A stretch of 64,000 nt of DNA, from the NCBI GenBank assembly GCA_022419385.1, contig JAJUBI010000008.1, positions 372,001-436,000 of the forward strand. The letters are read 5' to 3'. The stretch is from Paraconiothyrium sp. Pb-2020. Lineage: Eukaryota > Ascomycota > Dothideomycetes > Pleosporales > Didymosphaeriaceae. Position 1 is the stretch's first letter; every line of letters begins with the position of its first letter. This document shows positions 55,509 through 64,000 of this stretch, piece after piece. The translations under genes and the position numbers were made by a program. Under the pieces are notes generated by a model. The model worked only from the letters and a program-made list of their open reading frames with translations. It had not been told where the DNA came from and did no database searches.

Positions 55509-56364
55509 AGCTTTTCCATGCTGAATCGAGAAGCTCACATTCCTTTGGACATGTATCATGTCATGTACGAAATCGTTGGATAAGTACGCTGCGCTACGCT
55601 TTCAGCCGGTTTGTCTCATTGTTTCCAGCACAGTCCTTTTTCACATGTGTGCACATTTTCTGTTGCATTTCGACAAGCTAATTCGGCTTCGCGCCTAATT
55701 TGTTCTGCCTTCTCTTTGCGTGTAAACTAGGCATCTGAGGCGACAAGAATTGTGTCTGCCTGCAAGACGACAGGGGATGACCAGCGACCAGCGTCCGGCA
55801 TCTGAAACACGCCAACCAATGCCAGTCCGGGTGTCATCTCTGACACAGTTGCGGAAACGGTTGGTCGGTGTGCAATGCAGCATCGATGGAAGCTGCGGGT
55901 AGGACGAGTGTCCTTGTGTATAGCGGCCAATATATTATCATTTCACATCTTCTCCGCAGTTCTCCGCACTCTGGGTGTCTTCTGTGGCTGCCATGGTGTG
56001 GCGCGTGCGTGCAGTCGGTGGCCCACCGTGTGGACCACTTGAGCGGCAGGCCTGGGTCTTGCCAAATTGCGGGACAAGATGCAGGATGCAGGGATCCACC
56101 TGCCGCAACATGCCCCTTCAGGGCGATGCGCCTGCAGGCAGTGGTAGGCTCGCGACCTCCTTGTTTACGAACGCGCTCTCAAGTTCACCGTTTGTCTCCT
56201 TACACTCCCGCCCGCCGCACTTTTAAGGGTCTTTGTTTACACATCCCGCCGCCCATCACACCCCACCAAAACATCCACAACTGCGCGTATCGATACACAA
56301 CAGGCACCACCCCCAAGCGCACACCGCACGCCGTAGACACTGAATCCCCATCGCGCGCGCCGCC
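55509..56364. other. Intergenic
   Basis: 3' flank of the MFS gene and promoter of the NTF2-like gene. GC-rich in 55970-56180, C/A-rich just before the start codon (56220-56360), as in other fungal 5' UTRs. No gene seen. Confidence 0.45.
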
Positions 56365-58417
56365 ATGTCGCTCAGCGCCACATACAAGGCGTTCCTGGCG
56401 AGTCCCTCGTCTGGCGCGCTCGCCGATAATGCGTCGTTGCACTACATCACTACGCTCACAACCATCAACAATGCGCCGGCCATAATCAAGCACTTCACGA
56501 TGCAAGAGAAGTTGCTGAAGCAGAAGGAGCACAAGGTGCTGAATGCGATTGAGAGCTCCAATGGCGGGCTCTGCGTGGATCTGCAGGTGACAATCGAGTT
56601 TGTCCAAGGCGGCGGCGCGTACTTGCCCGGCCTGGATGACAACTTCGTCTCCGACAGGACCGTGACGTTCCCAATGGTATGTTGAAGTTGGTGCACTCTG
56701 TCACCCCAGAATTGGCATTGGAGGCGTTCATCAGTCTGTGTCCAGGAGCTGACGCAAGCTACACAGGTCCACATCGTCAGTTTCGAGGCGGGGAAGATCA
56801 CCCAGATCCGAAAGTACTGGGACCAGGGCTCTCTGCTCAAGCAGATTGATGTCATTGGCGCACGCGCACGTAACTGGCCTATCCGTGACGGCAAGGACCA
56901 AATTCGCCTCATTGCCTCCAGCGCAGCGAGCACACCCCAGTCGGAATCCGCTGAGCCGTCCCGTGGCCGTGGTCACGATGAGGTTTCAGTTCGTCAACGC
57001 CCCGCGCGAACGGCAACGAACAATGCGATGAACGATCCCCATGCGTCCCTTTCGCTCTTCGAGAACCGCCAACCCGAGGAGGAGGGCGAGTATGAGTCGC
57101 ATCCGATAGCATCACGAGCACAATCCGCTAAACCTCCAGCCCGTAACCTGGGCGAGTTATTTGTAAGTAATTGCTCTTGCAGCTTCCGGGCAAACATTTG
57201 GGTTCAAGCAGTCTGCGAATAACCCACTGCCCCAATCCCGGGCTAAAACCCTGTACTCGAATTGCTTGCAAGATGCTGCATTACAGTTCTGTGACTTGAG
57301 CTGACCATGTTCTTGACAGGTCGGTGAAGATCCGGGCACGCCCACACCCAACAACGGTCCTGGTATCCCGGTGAAGGCTGGCGGTGGCAAAAACTTCAAG
57401 CCGAACCGCCTGTTTGACGAAGACGACGAGCCTGCGCCGACTCCCATGGGCATAAAGACCAGCTCTAAGAAATACGACCATTTCGAATTCGGTGACGGGG
57501 AAAACGAGGATACTCCCAAGGTTCGCGAATCGGCACGACCTATCAATAAGAAGCACCAGTCCCAGTGGGATTTCGAAGATTTTGTCACACCGGAGAAGAC
57601 CAAGCCAAAGGTCCTGAGCCAGAATCAGCGGTCGATTGGATGGAGTGACGATGAGGTAGGTTCATATCCAAAACGAAATCTGCAGTGGACGGAAATTCTG
57701 CAGTGAGGTCGGCATTTCGTCACCCACTCTTCTGATTTCTCTCTTGTATTCTTGGGACATGTTAGCTAATCTACATGCCAGCCAGATGAACAATCTCCTG
57801 TACATCGTGAGGTCGTTCACAAACCGCGCCGCGATGCAGACACGCACTTCGAGTTCAAGGATGATGGAACTCCTGATGCCAACCGACAGAAGCCCAAGGC
57901 ACGCCCGCACAACAATAACAAAGGTGGCCTGTACAGTGACCATATTATGGGAGGCGATCTCGGCAACGACTTCGACACACCAACAACTAAAGGCGACAAC
58001 AAGGATCCTCTGAAGGACACCCACCATATCAACAACGACATCCGCAAGAAGGACTTCGGTGCTCACTGGGAGATGAAGGACGATAGCCCCGGAGGTAGCA
58101 ACATCCCCGAGAGCAAGCTTACCCAGAACCAGCAAAAGGTGCTAAAGACTATGGATGCCAACTGGAGTAATTACGAACCCTCTCCGCAGCAGCAGAAGAT
58201 CAAGATTGCGGGCAACGGCATGGTGAGTGTCCATTACAATCCTCTCCGAACAGTCAAAGCTAACTCGTCACAGGGTGGCCGCAGCACAGCATCACAATGG
58301 AACCTTTTCGATGATGACGACGAGGCGGCGAGGAAGGAGAACGCCGGCATCAAGTCAATGGGCAACGGCATGGGCGGGCGCAAGGGCGCGAGCAGCAACT
58401 TCAACTGGGACTTCTAG
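56365..58417 (+). CDS. NTF2-like domain protein with repeated aromatic-acidic motifs
   Basis: Five exons (56365-56676, 56767-57162, 57320-57655, 57782-58222, 58274-58417), 542 aa. Residues about 5-150 form one NTF2-like domain (TYKAFLASPSSGALADNASL, AYLPGLDDNFVSDRTVTFPM, QIRKYWDQGSLLKQ, NWPIRDGKDQIRL). The remaining ~390 residues are disordered and carry at least six short related motifs: YDHFEFGDG (287-295), SQWDFEDF (317-324), HFEFKDDG (370-377), AHWEMKDD (442-449), SQWNLFDDDD (502-511) and a C-terminal NFNWDF. Such spaced aromatic-acidic motifs suggest multivalent binding to a partner. I do not recognise a characterised orthologue. An alternative acceptor upstream of 56767 (exon start at 56746) would add seven residues. 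Confidence 0.87.
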
Positions 58418-59691
58418 GTGGAGCAACATTCTCCTCGCAAGCGCCGGCGGCACCGCAGCACCCCTCCGCCTCAATCTCAACTCACGTCCTTTTCTTGTAA
58501 CCAACGATGAGCATGACGGCCTTATGCGATGATGATTCTCACTGACGGCTGGCCATGACGAGTCTGTCTTTTTATCTCTGGTGTATCTCTTTTGTATTAT
58601 TGAGGTGAGGCGATGAAATTGGAAAAAACGGAATGAGTGTCAGTCAGGGTATGATAGCGTGTAGTGGAGAGGACTGTCTGTTTGATTACGCCAAAGCACA
58701 GTCTATGCATATCAGCTATTGCTTCCTTGATTGTTTGCTTGCTTGCTTGTGAGTACTATTGTATAACCTAGCGAGGTGAGATGAAGTGGGTTTTAGAGTT
58801 GTTGCATACCATTTTTTGCTTCTTGAGACATGGAATTGGCACTGTGCGTGAGTGCATGTGATGTTGTGTTCAGTGTGGTGTATAGGGGAGCGCGGTGATT
58901 GTCTGTACGACGTGCGTTTGCACATTGAAAGAAGTTTGATGCGCTTGAGGGGAGTGAGTGGATGATGTGTAAGTTGAGTTGTTTCGTGCAGGATTACCAA
59001 ATTTGGGTGGGGATGAAGGATGGGATGAATTGGAGAAATTCTAACGGAGAGAAGGGATCTTGAGTGAGGTGAGGAGAGAAGAGGAGAGAAGGAAGGTAAA
59101 TGACCTTTACTTTTTCTGCCAAGGGATGGTGGGGGGAGGTGAGGTGGGTTGTTTGTCTCGATTCTGGACTGGGAAGGAGGGATAGAGGGGGTTGTTAAAA
59201 GATGGATATAAGGTTGGAAAGATATGAGATAGAGAAGAGGTGGGTTGGTTAAGGGTGTATGTAGGTATGATAAAGTGAGTTTTGCGATTCGAGCGGATGG
59301 TTTGACACGCTTTTATGAAGACGTTGACATTGTGGTTTGTCTGGGTGCTTTTGCTAAGCTTTTCAATACCAGTTCCCTGCAAGTATGAATAGGAACGAGT
59401 TGGAGTATGGGATTTGATAGCGACGGAGTTGATGAACTTGGAGTCAAGATGGATGGGCAGAAATTCGTCAGACAATAAGTCCGCTACCAGCAATGCTAAA
59501 GCTTGACGCTCTCATGTAGAATGAAGTATCAGTTCATGTTCCCCGTTATGCCGACTGTGCCATGGACATATTCTAGATTATATACACTGCGTGCCGATAG
59601 GCATCCCGACTATTCCGACAACAGATGATCATGGGGTATTACTCTAGTATATGCAACACGGTGCCCATCTTCCTGACGAACGACATACACC
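58418..59691. other. Convergent intergenic region
   Basis: 3' flanks of the NTF2-like gene (+) and the Scm3-like gene (-). A/G-rich on the plus strand at 58960-59270 (GAGG/GGAAGG groups). No conserved open frame. Contains a TTGC repeat at 58733-58749. Confidence 0.5.
58733..58749. repeat. Short TTGC tetranucleotide repeat
   Basis: About four tandem TTGC/TTGT units in the non-coding region downstream of the NTF2-like gene. Confidence 0.7.
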
Positions 59692-62112
59692 TCACATCGC
59701 CAAGTCATCCTCACTCCCATCCCCAACGTCATCCCAAATCCTCTTCCTCGACACCTCCACCTTCCCCAGGCTCTGCCTCTTTCGCGCCGCCGGCGTCCCC
59801 TTCCTCGCCCAAGATCGCTTCACCTGATTGTACGCGCTCCGACTCAGTTTCCCCGTGCTCTTCGCCCCCGAGGAGTGCACCCCTGCCACTGTGCGCTGTG
59901 GCGCGGACGTGGGCGTTTTAAAAGTAGGTGTGCTAAGGAGGAGGTCCGTTAGTGGATCGTCGTGATTGTCGTGGCCATCGAGGGGTTCGCGTTTGATGGT
60001 AACAAGGGGTGTGGTCGGGACTTGGGTATGGAGTTCGTCGTCTTGACGGAGGGTAGGGAGGGGTGAGGATGCGCGAACGCGGATTTCCTTGGGGTGCGGT
60101 TGGGCCATGTGTGTTTGGAGGAGGGCGGGCGCGGAGAAGGTCTGTTTGCAGAGGGGGCAGGGGTGGATGGCTGAGGATGGAGGTTCGCTAGGGATGAGGT
60201 CAAGGTCAGAATCGAAGTCTGAGTCGGCGCGGTAGGTAATGCTGGGGTTGGACTTGTGGTTTGGCTTTCTTGATCGAGAGGATATGGGGCCTGTGGTAGC
60301 TCTATTTGTAGTTTGTACGTTCGTCTTGTTTCCGTTCGCCTTGGTGGCTGCTACTTTTTTTATCGTCTTCGACGACGGTTTGGTCTGGTGTGAACTCGAT
60401 GCGATGGTGACTTCCACTGTGGTCTCCCGAGTGACAGTGCCTTGCAGAATCGCCTGTATTGAGCTTTCCTGGGTGAGGTTCAACGGCGTTTCTGGAATTT
60501 CTCGAGCATCGTCTCGGTCTTCATCGGTAGTACCACCTAGTGGATCGGCCTGCAAGCCACACATGGGGTCGGCGTCTCCATACAGAGACAGTAGGTCCCT
60601 CTCGTCTTCGTCGTAATGGTCCCCAGAAGGGATATTATCCTTAGAAATCTTAGAAACGTGATCTTCGTCCTGGTGCTTGTCTTCGTCATGGCTGAGGGAG
60701 CTTGGGGTAGGTAGATGTCGAGCAGCTGTAGGCGAGCTGTGGGGTTGTGCTTGTTGCTTGTTTAGAGACGTCGATTCTTTTGTTATAACTTCAGTATCAT
60801 TTCTGGTCCCGATTGACGTTGACCCCGCTCCCCCAAGCTCCGTTCTTGTAGCCTTCTCTTTCAGGACATTGCGCCAGTGCGCCCAGAACGTATTCTTATT
60901 CCAATTTCGCCAATGCGGTCGGCTTTTTATTATCTCCGCCCACGGACGATTGTGCAAAATCCTCGATTCGATTATGTACTGATCCTCTTCTGCGGTAAAA
61001 ACATGTTTTTTATTCGATATCTTTCGGGATTCATGGGGACATACTTGAGTTGACTCGACTGCAGGCTGATCGTTGTTCGACATGTCGCCGCTGATGGAGA
61101 TTTCGCTCGATAGCTCCTCTGTAGCTTGAGTAACGTCGTTTTCTAGGACGAGAGGGATCTCTTTCCGAGCGCTATCGTGTCGCCTAGGTTTGATATGTAC
61201 GCCTACCGCAAACGAACGTCGCTTCTTCCGTTCATTCTGAGGAACAGGTACGGCACTTGATCGCGTAGCGCCGGGTAGTGTCGAGACCACAGGTAGTGAG
61301 AGATGGTAGAGGCTGGGTACGGTGGCAGGCGCAGCCTCGGGAGTGCTTAGAACAGGTGTGACTGGCGTATCGGGCGCTTGCAAGAGATTCATTTGTGGGG
61401 ATTGGAGCGTTGGTACGTTGGATAGCAAGCTCGAAAAGATCGAGGCCACAGCTTGTTGCACAGCTTGCGCGGTCTGCGCTTCGAAAGCTTTCCGTGCCTG
61501 TTGGCCAGCCGGTGTTTGAGGAAACTGGACAAGCTGTATCAGGTCTGCGGCTGGATTGGTAGAAGCGGCGAGCGTCGCTTGTAGCGTCGCGTTTGTGGGT
61601 GTGTTCGGAACAGGTATGTCGGCCTGGCCAATTGATCGAGAGATAGGGGAGACATGCTGATGTGGTGCGCTTTCGTCTGGTAGCGAATTCGACTTGAGAG
61701 GTGCAGGTTCGGGTGATTGTGACGGCGCCAGTTCGTCCCTTTCGTCATAATCTTCCTCTTCTCCACCCTCTAGACCCATCTCTTTGTCGTTCGCGAACAT
61801 ATCGTCTACGAGCTGTGTATCGTCGTCGGCAGGCATCATGGTCCTCCGTCGTCGTCCCAGTCGGTTTCGGTATTCCTTGTCCAACTTCCTCATGTGCCCT
61901 CTATCCACAACAATCGACCCGTTCCCGCGCATATCCACCTCGTCGCTCATCATGTCTGACATGGCCCCGTATTTTGCATAGATCGAATCCCATTTGTTTT
62001 TTAGCCACTCGCTGTTTTGCTGCTTGCCCTTGATGTATTCTGGATTACTCTCGTCCACCTCGTCGACTCCGATGGACTGCAGTATGCGCATTCGTTTCGC
62101 TGGCGGCTCCAT
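59692..62112 (-). CDS. SCM3: Scm3/HJURP-like CENP-A chaperone with Myb and C2H2 domains
   Basis: Intronless, 806 aa. It opens MEPPAKRMRIL, typical of fungal Scm3. Residues about 25-90 match the Scm3 histone-binding region: WLKNKWDSIYAKYG, then DEVDMRGNGSIVVDRGHMRK. A Myb/SANT-like domain follows at about 368-420 (FTAEEDQYIIESRILHNRPW ... NKNTFWAHWRNVLK), a C2H2 finger at about 645-670 (HPCPLCKQTFSAPALLQTHM, with a second His), and a basic C-terminus (KRSWARKGTPAARKRQS). Scm3 deposits the centromeric H3 variant CENP-A. DNA-binding add-ons on Scm3 are known in filamentous fungi. The ATG at 62112 is chosen over an upstream TTG. Confidence 0.85.
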   Translation of the reverse strand: MEPPAKRMRILQSIGVDEVDESNPEYIKGKQQNSEWLKNKWDSIYAKYGAMSDMMSDEVDMRGNGSIVVDRGHMRKLDKEYRNRLGRRRRTMMPADDDTQLVDDMFANDKEMGLEGGEEEDYDERDELAPSQSPEPAPLKSNSLPDESAPHQHVSPISRSIGQADIPVPNTPTNATLQATLAASTNPAADLIQLVQFPQTPAGQQARKAFEAQTAQAVQQAVASIFSSLLSNVPTLQSPQMNLLQAPDTPVTPVLSTPEAAPATVPSLYHLSLPVVSTLPGATRSSAVPVPQNERKKRRSFAVGVHIKPRRHDSARKEIPLVLENDVTQATEELSSEISISGDMSNNDQPAVESTQVCPHESRKISNKKHVFTAEEDQYIIESRILHNRPWAEIIKSRPHWRNWNKNTFWAHWRNVLKEKATRTELGGAGSTSIGTRNDTEVITKESTSLNKQQAQPHSSPTAARHLPTPSSLSHDEDKHQDEDHVSKISKDNIPSGDHYDEDERDLLSLYGDADPMCGLQADPLGGTTDEDRDDAREIPETPLNLTQESSIQAILQGTVTRETTVEVTIASSSHQTKPSSKTIKKVAATKANGNKTNVQTTNRATTGPISSRSRKPNHKSNPSITYRADSDFDSDLDLIPSEPPSSAIHPCPLCKQTFSAPALLQTHMAQPHPKEIRVRASSPLPTLRQDDELHTQVPTTPLVTIKREPLDGHDNHDDPLTDLLLSTPTFKTPTSAPQRTVAGVHSSGAKSTGKLSRSAYNQVKRSWARKGTPAARKRQSLGKVEVSRKRIWDDVGDGSEDDLAM

Positions 62113-62409
62113 GAGGAACAATTCGAGCGCTGTATAGCTCGTTAAGTTGGATAATGATTGGGTGGGGGTGGGTGTATCGCTCGCGGCGCAAAGCGCAAAG
62201 CACCGAGCACGAACGCGATGGCTGGGACGCGTTTACAAGGATTCGGCGGGGCGCGCTAATTTGAAGCTCGTGCACCGGAAGCCCTGCAGATGATCTCACA
62301 AGTGAACCTCCGACATCGTCGTTCACAACTTACCATTCATGATTCGAGGCCCGTCTTTGCCCATGAACTTTCTTTAACGGCTGGCCACATTTCTACATCC
62401 CGCGCCAAC
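62113..62409. promoter_or_regulatory. Divergent promoter SCM3 / ATG6
   Basis: 297 bp between start codons. ATTGG at 62157-62161 gives a CCAAT box about 45 nt upstream of the SCM3 start on its own strand. Otherwise no motif is evident. Confidence 0.55.
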
Positions 62410-64000
62410 ATGGCCAAAGACAGGCGGCCTGCATTATCCTGCCAGCAATGTCGGAGCCCCATAGACATCGATGCCTCGATAGATCAACTCAACCCTGCTG
62501 CCTTCAAGCTGCTCACAGGTAGGCTTGCTTCACGTCCATTTATTCCTAAATCATGGCTCACTCCTCATAGACTCCACAGTCCCAGGACAACAACAAATAG
62601 CAAAGCACATACCTGCCCGCCTGTCCCGACCAACATACCCCTCTTCCCGCCAGCAAACCTACGAAGCCGCCATACAATCCGCTCGGAATCCCACCTTTAG
62701 ACGAAATGTACCCTCCTCACGGCACGGTCAACATGGCGCACAGAGCACGGCAATGTCCTTCATCAACGTGGACGTTTCTGAATCCATGATGGCAACACCA
62801 TCTTCACCGCCAGGTGCATCGCGGACACCAGAACGACCGGCATCCGCACAGTCGACAGCTCCAGAAATGACACGGCGAGCAAGTGCGGCAGGAAACAGTG
62901 GTTCCATAGGCGGGGGCAGCCTCGCAGATGCTCTCGAGACCACAAACCGCATGTTTGAGATCCTCTCCTCTCGCTCGGACATCGACCACCCCATTTGCAT
63001 AGAGTGCACGGAGCTCCTGATCGAGGGTCTGGGAAAGCGTTTAGCAGTCGCAACAAAAGAACGAGATGCATACGTTCACTATCTCCGGGTCGCCAACACC
63101 GACGTGCCCAGCGGCGAAGAAATCAAAGCCGCAGAGGCAGCCCTCAAGCAGGCGAAACAAGCTGAAACCAAAGCGCTCGCCGAGCTAGAAAAGCTCGAAG
63201 CTCAGAAAGCAGAGCTTGACGCTGCGCTCGCAGACGAAGAAATTCAAGCCCGCGCTTGCGACAAGGAAGAAGCCAGCTTCTGGCAGGACCGCAACGCCTT
63301 CGCTATCACCCTGAACGAGTTCCAGAACGAGCGCGACGCACTGCTAGTGAAGCATGCCCACGACACTGAAGTCTTGCGCCAGCTCCAACGCAGAAGTGTA
63401 TACAACGACACCTTCAACATCACGCATGACAACCACTTCGCCACCATCAACGGACTGCGTCTCGGCCGCCTCAGCAATCCCTACGTCGACTGGCCTGAGC
63501 TAAACGCCGCTTGGGGCCAGACATGTCTCCTGCTCGCCACACTAGCCGAGCGTCTGCAGTTCAAGTTCAACGGCTATGAACTGAGTCCCATGGGTTCGAC
63601 CTCTACCATCATCCGTCTCGAACACAAGGCCGGCACTTCGACCGCCGACGCGCGGAGCCCCTCCTCACCCGCCGTAAGCAGACACAAACTCGAGCTGTAC
63701 TCATCAGGCGACTTCCCCATCAACTTCGGCTTCACGCATCGCAAGATCGACGCCGCAATGGTCGCCTTCCTCGAGTGTCTGCGCCAACTTGGCGAGTTTG
63801 TAGAGTCTCAGGGCCCACACACTGCAGGCGGACTCGGAGGCGTGGGCAACGGAGGAGGCGGCATGAGTCTGCCGTATGTGATCCGCAAAGATAAGATTCA
63901 CGATCAGAGTATCAAATTGAGCGTTAGCAAGGATGAGGCGTGGACTAAGGCGTGCAAGTATACGCTTACGTGCTGTAAGTTTCTGCTGGCGCATGCAAAT
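62410..64000 (+). CDS. ATG6: Beclin-1/Atg6 (Vps30), 3' end outside window
   Basis: Two exons are visible, 62410-62518 and 62571 to the window end (52-nt intron after LLT|DST), about 512 aa before the cut. The N-terminus has the LSCQQCRSPIDID zinc-knuckle-like start of beclins. Then come a disordered stretch with SFINVDVSES, the region HPICIECTELLIEGL at the head of the coiled coil, and a long coiled coil (about 250-350, Ala/Glu/Lys-rich). The BARA domain follows (YNDTFNITHDNHFATINGLR; NAAWGQTCLLLATLAERL; FNGYELSPMGSTSTIIRLE), up to the CCKFLLAHAN near the usual C-terminus. It is a subunit of the Vps34 PI3-kinase complexes in autophagy and vacuolar sorting. Only a few residues should be missing. 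Confidence 0.95.

Noticed and set aside
1..64000. Secondary-metabolite gene cluster
   Set aside because: A questin-oxidase-like gene, an MFS transporter and two regulators are present but are spread over ~48 kb among housekeeping genes, and no backbone synthase or P450 is seen.

Overview
This window is nuclear DNA of a filamentous ascomycete (Pezizomycotina), probably a Dothideomycete. The evidence is dense genes with short introns (mostly 44-60 nt, GTRNGT donors, CTAAC/CTGAC branch-like sites), fungus-specific families (ErdS-type AspRS fusion, MscS channel with EF-hand, questin-oxidase-like enzyme, ALG6, ERG26, Scm3 with Myb and C2H2 domains), and roughly 50% GC. The class-level guess is inference. 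I reconstructed 25 protein-coding genes, most as spliced models with phase-consistent junctions, plus one gene relict. I saw no tRNA, rRNA, CRISPR array, intact transposon or obvious RIP-degraded block.

Layout. 0-7 kb: a small fungal LPxEIRxxIYxYAF-type protein, a decayed CorA-like fragment, and an intronless aspartyl-tRNA synthetase fused to a DUF2156 domain (ErdS, known to make ergosteryl-aspartate). 7-15 kb, all on the minus strand: questin-oxidase-like protein, alpha-tubulin, MscS/EF-hand channel. 15-27.5 kb: SMP/LEA-like protein, RanGAP (RNA1), COX17, ALG6, nucleolin-like NSR1, a second LPxELRxxIYxYAF protein. 27.5-36.6 kb: mostly non-coding, with one bHLH regulator behind a GC-rich pyrimidine-biased leader. 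36.6-48 kb: SRPBCC protein, secreted Ser/Thr-rich protein, HECT-like IPA1, ERG26, a tandem-UBC E2, TRS23, RPN10, borealin/Nbl1. 48-64 kb: C2H2 factor, MFS transporter with a disturbed N-terminal frame, NTF2-like protein with repeated aromatic-acidic motifs, Scm3-like CENP-A chaperone, and Beclin/ATG6 cut by the window end.

Most genes are housekeeping and do not form one pathway; nothing resembles a secondary-metabolite cluster. Several are divergent pairs sharing short promoters: RNA1/COX17, ALG6/NSR1, IPA1/ERG26, E2/TRS23, RPN10/NBL1, SCM3/ATG6. The most notable items are the ErdS fusion, the E2 with two UBC domains (the second lacking the HPN asparagine), the TRS23 start codon apparently split by an intron, the NTF2-like protein with a short-motif array, and the frame break in the MFS gene.
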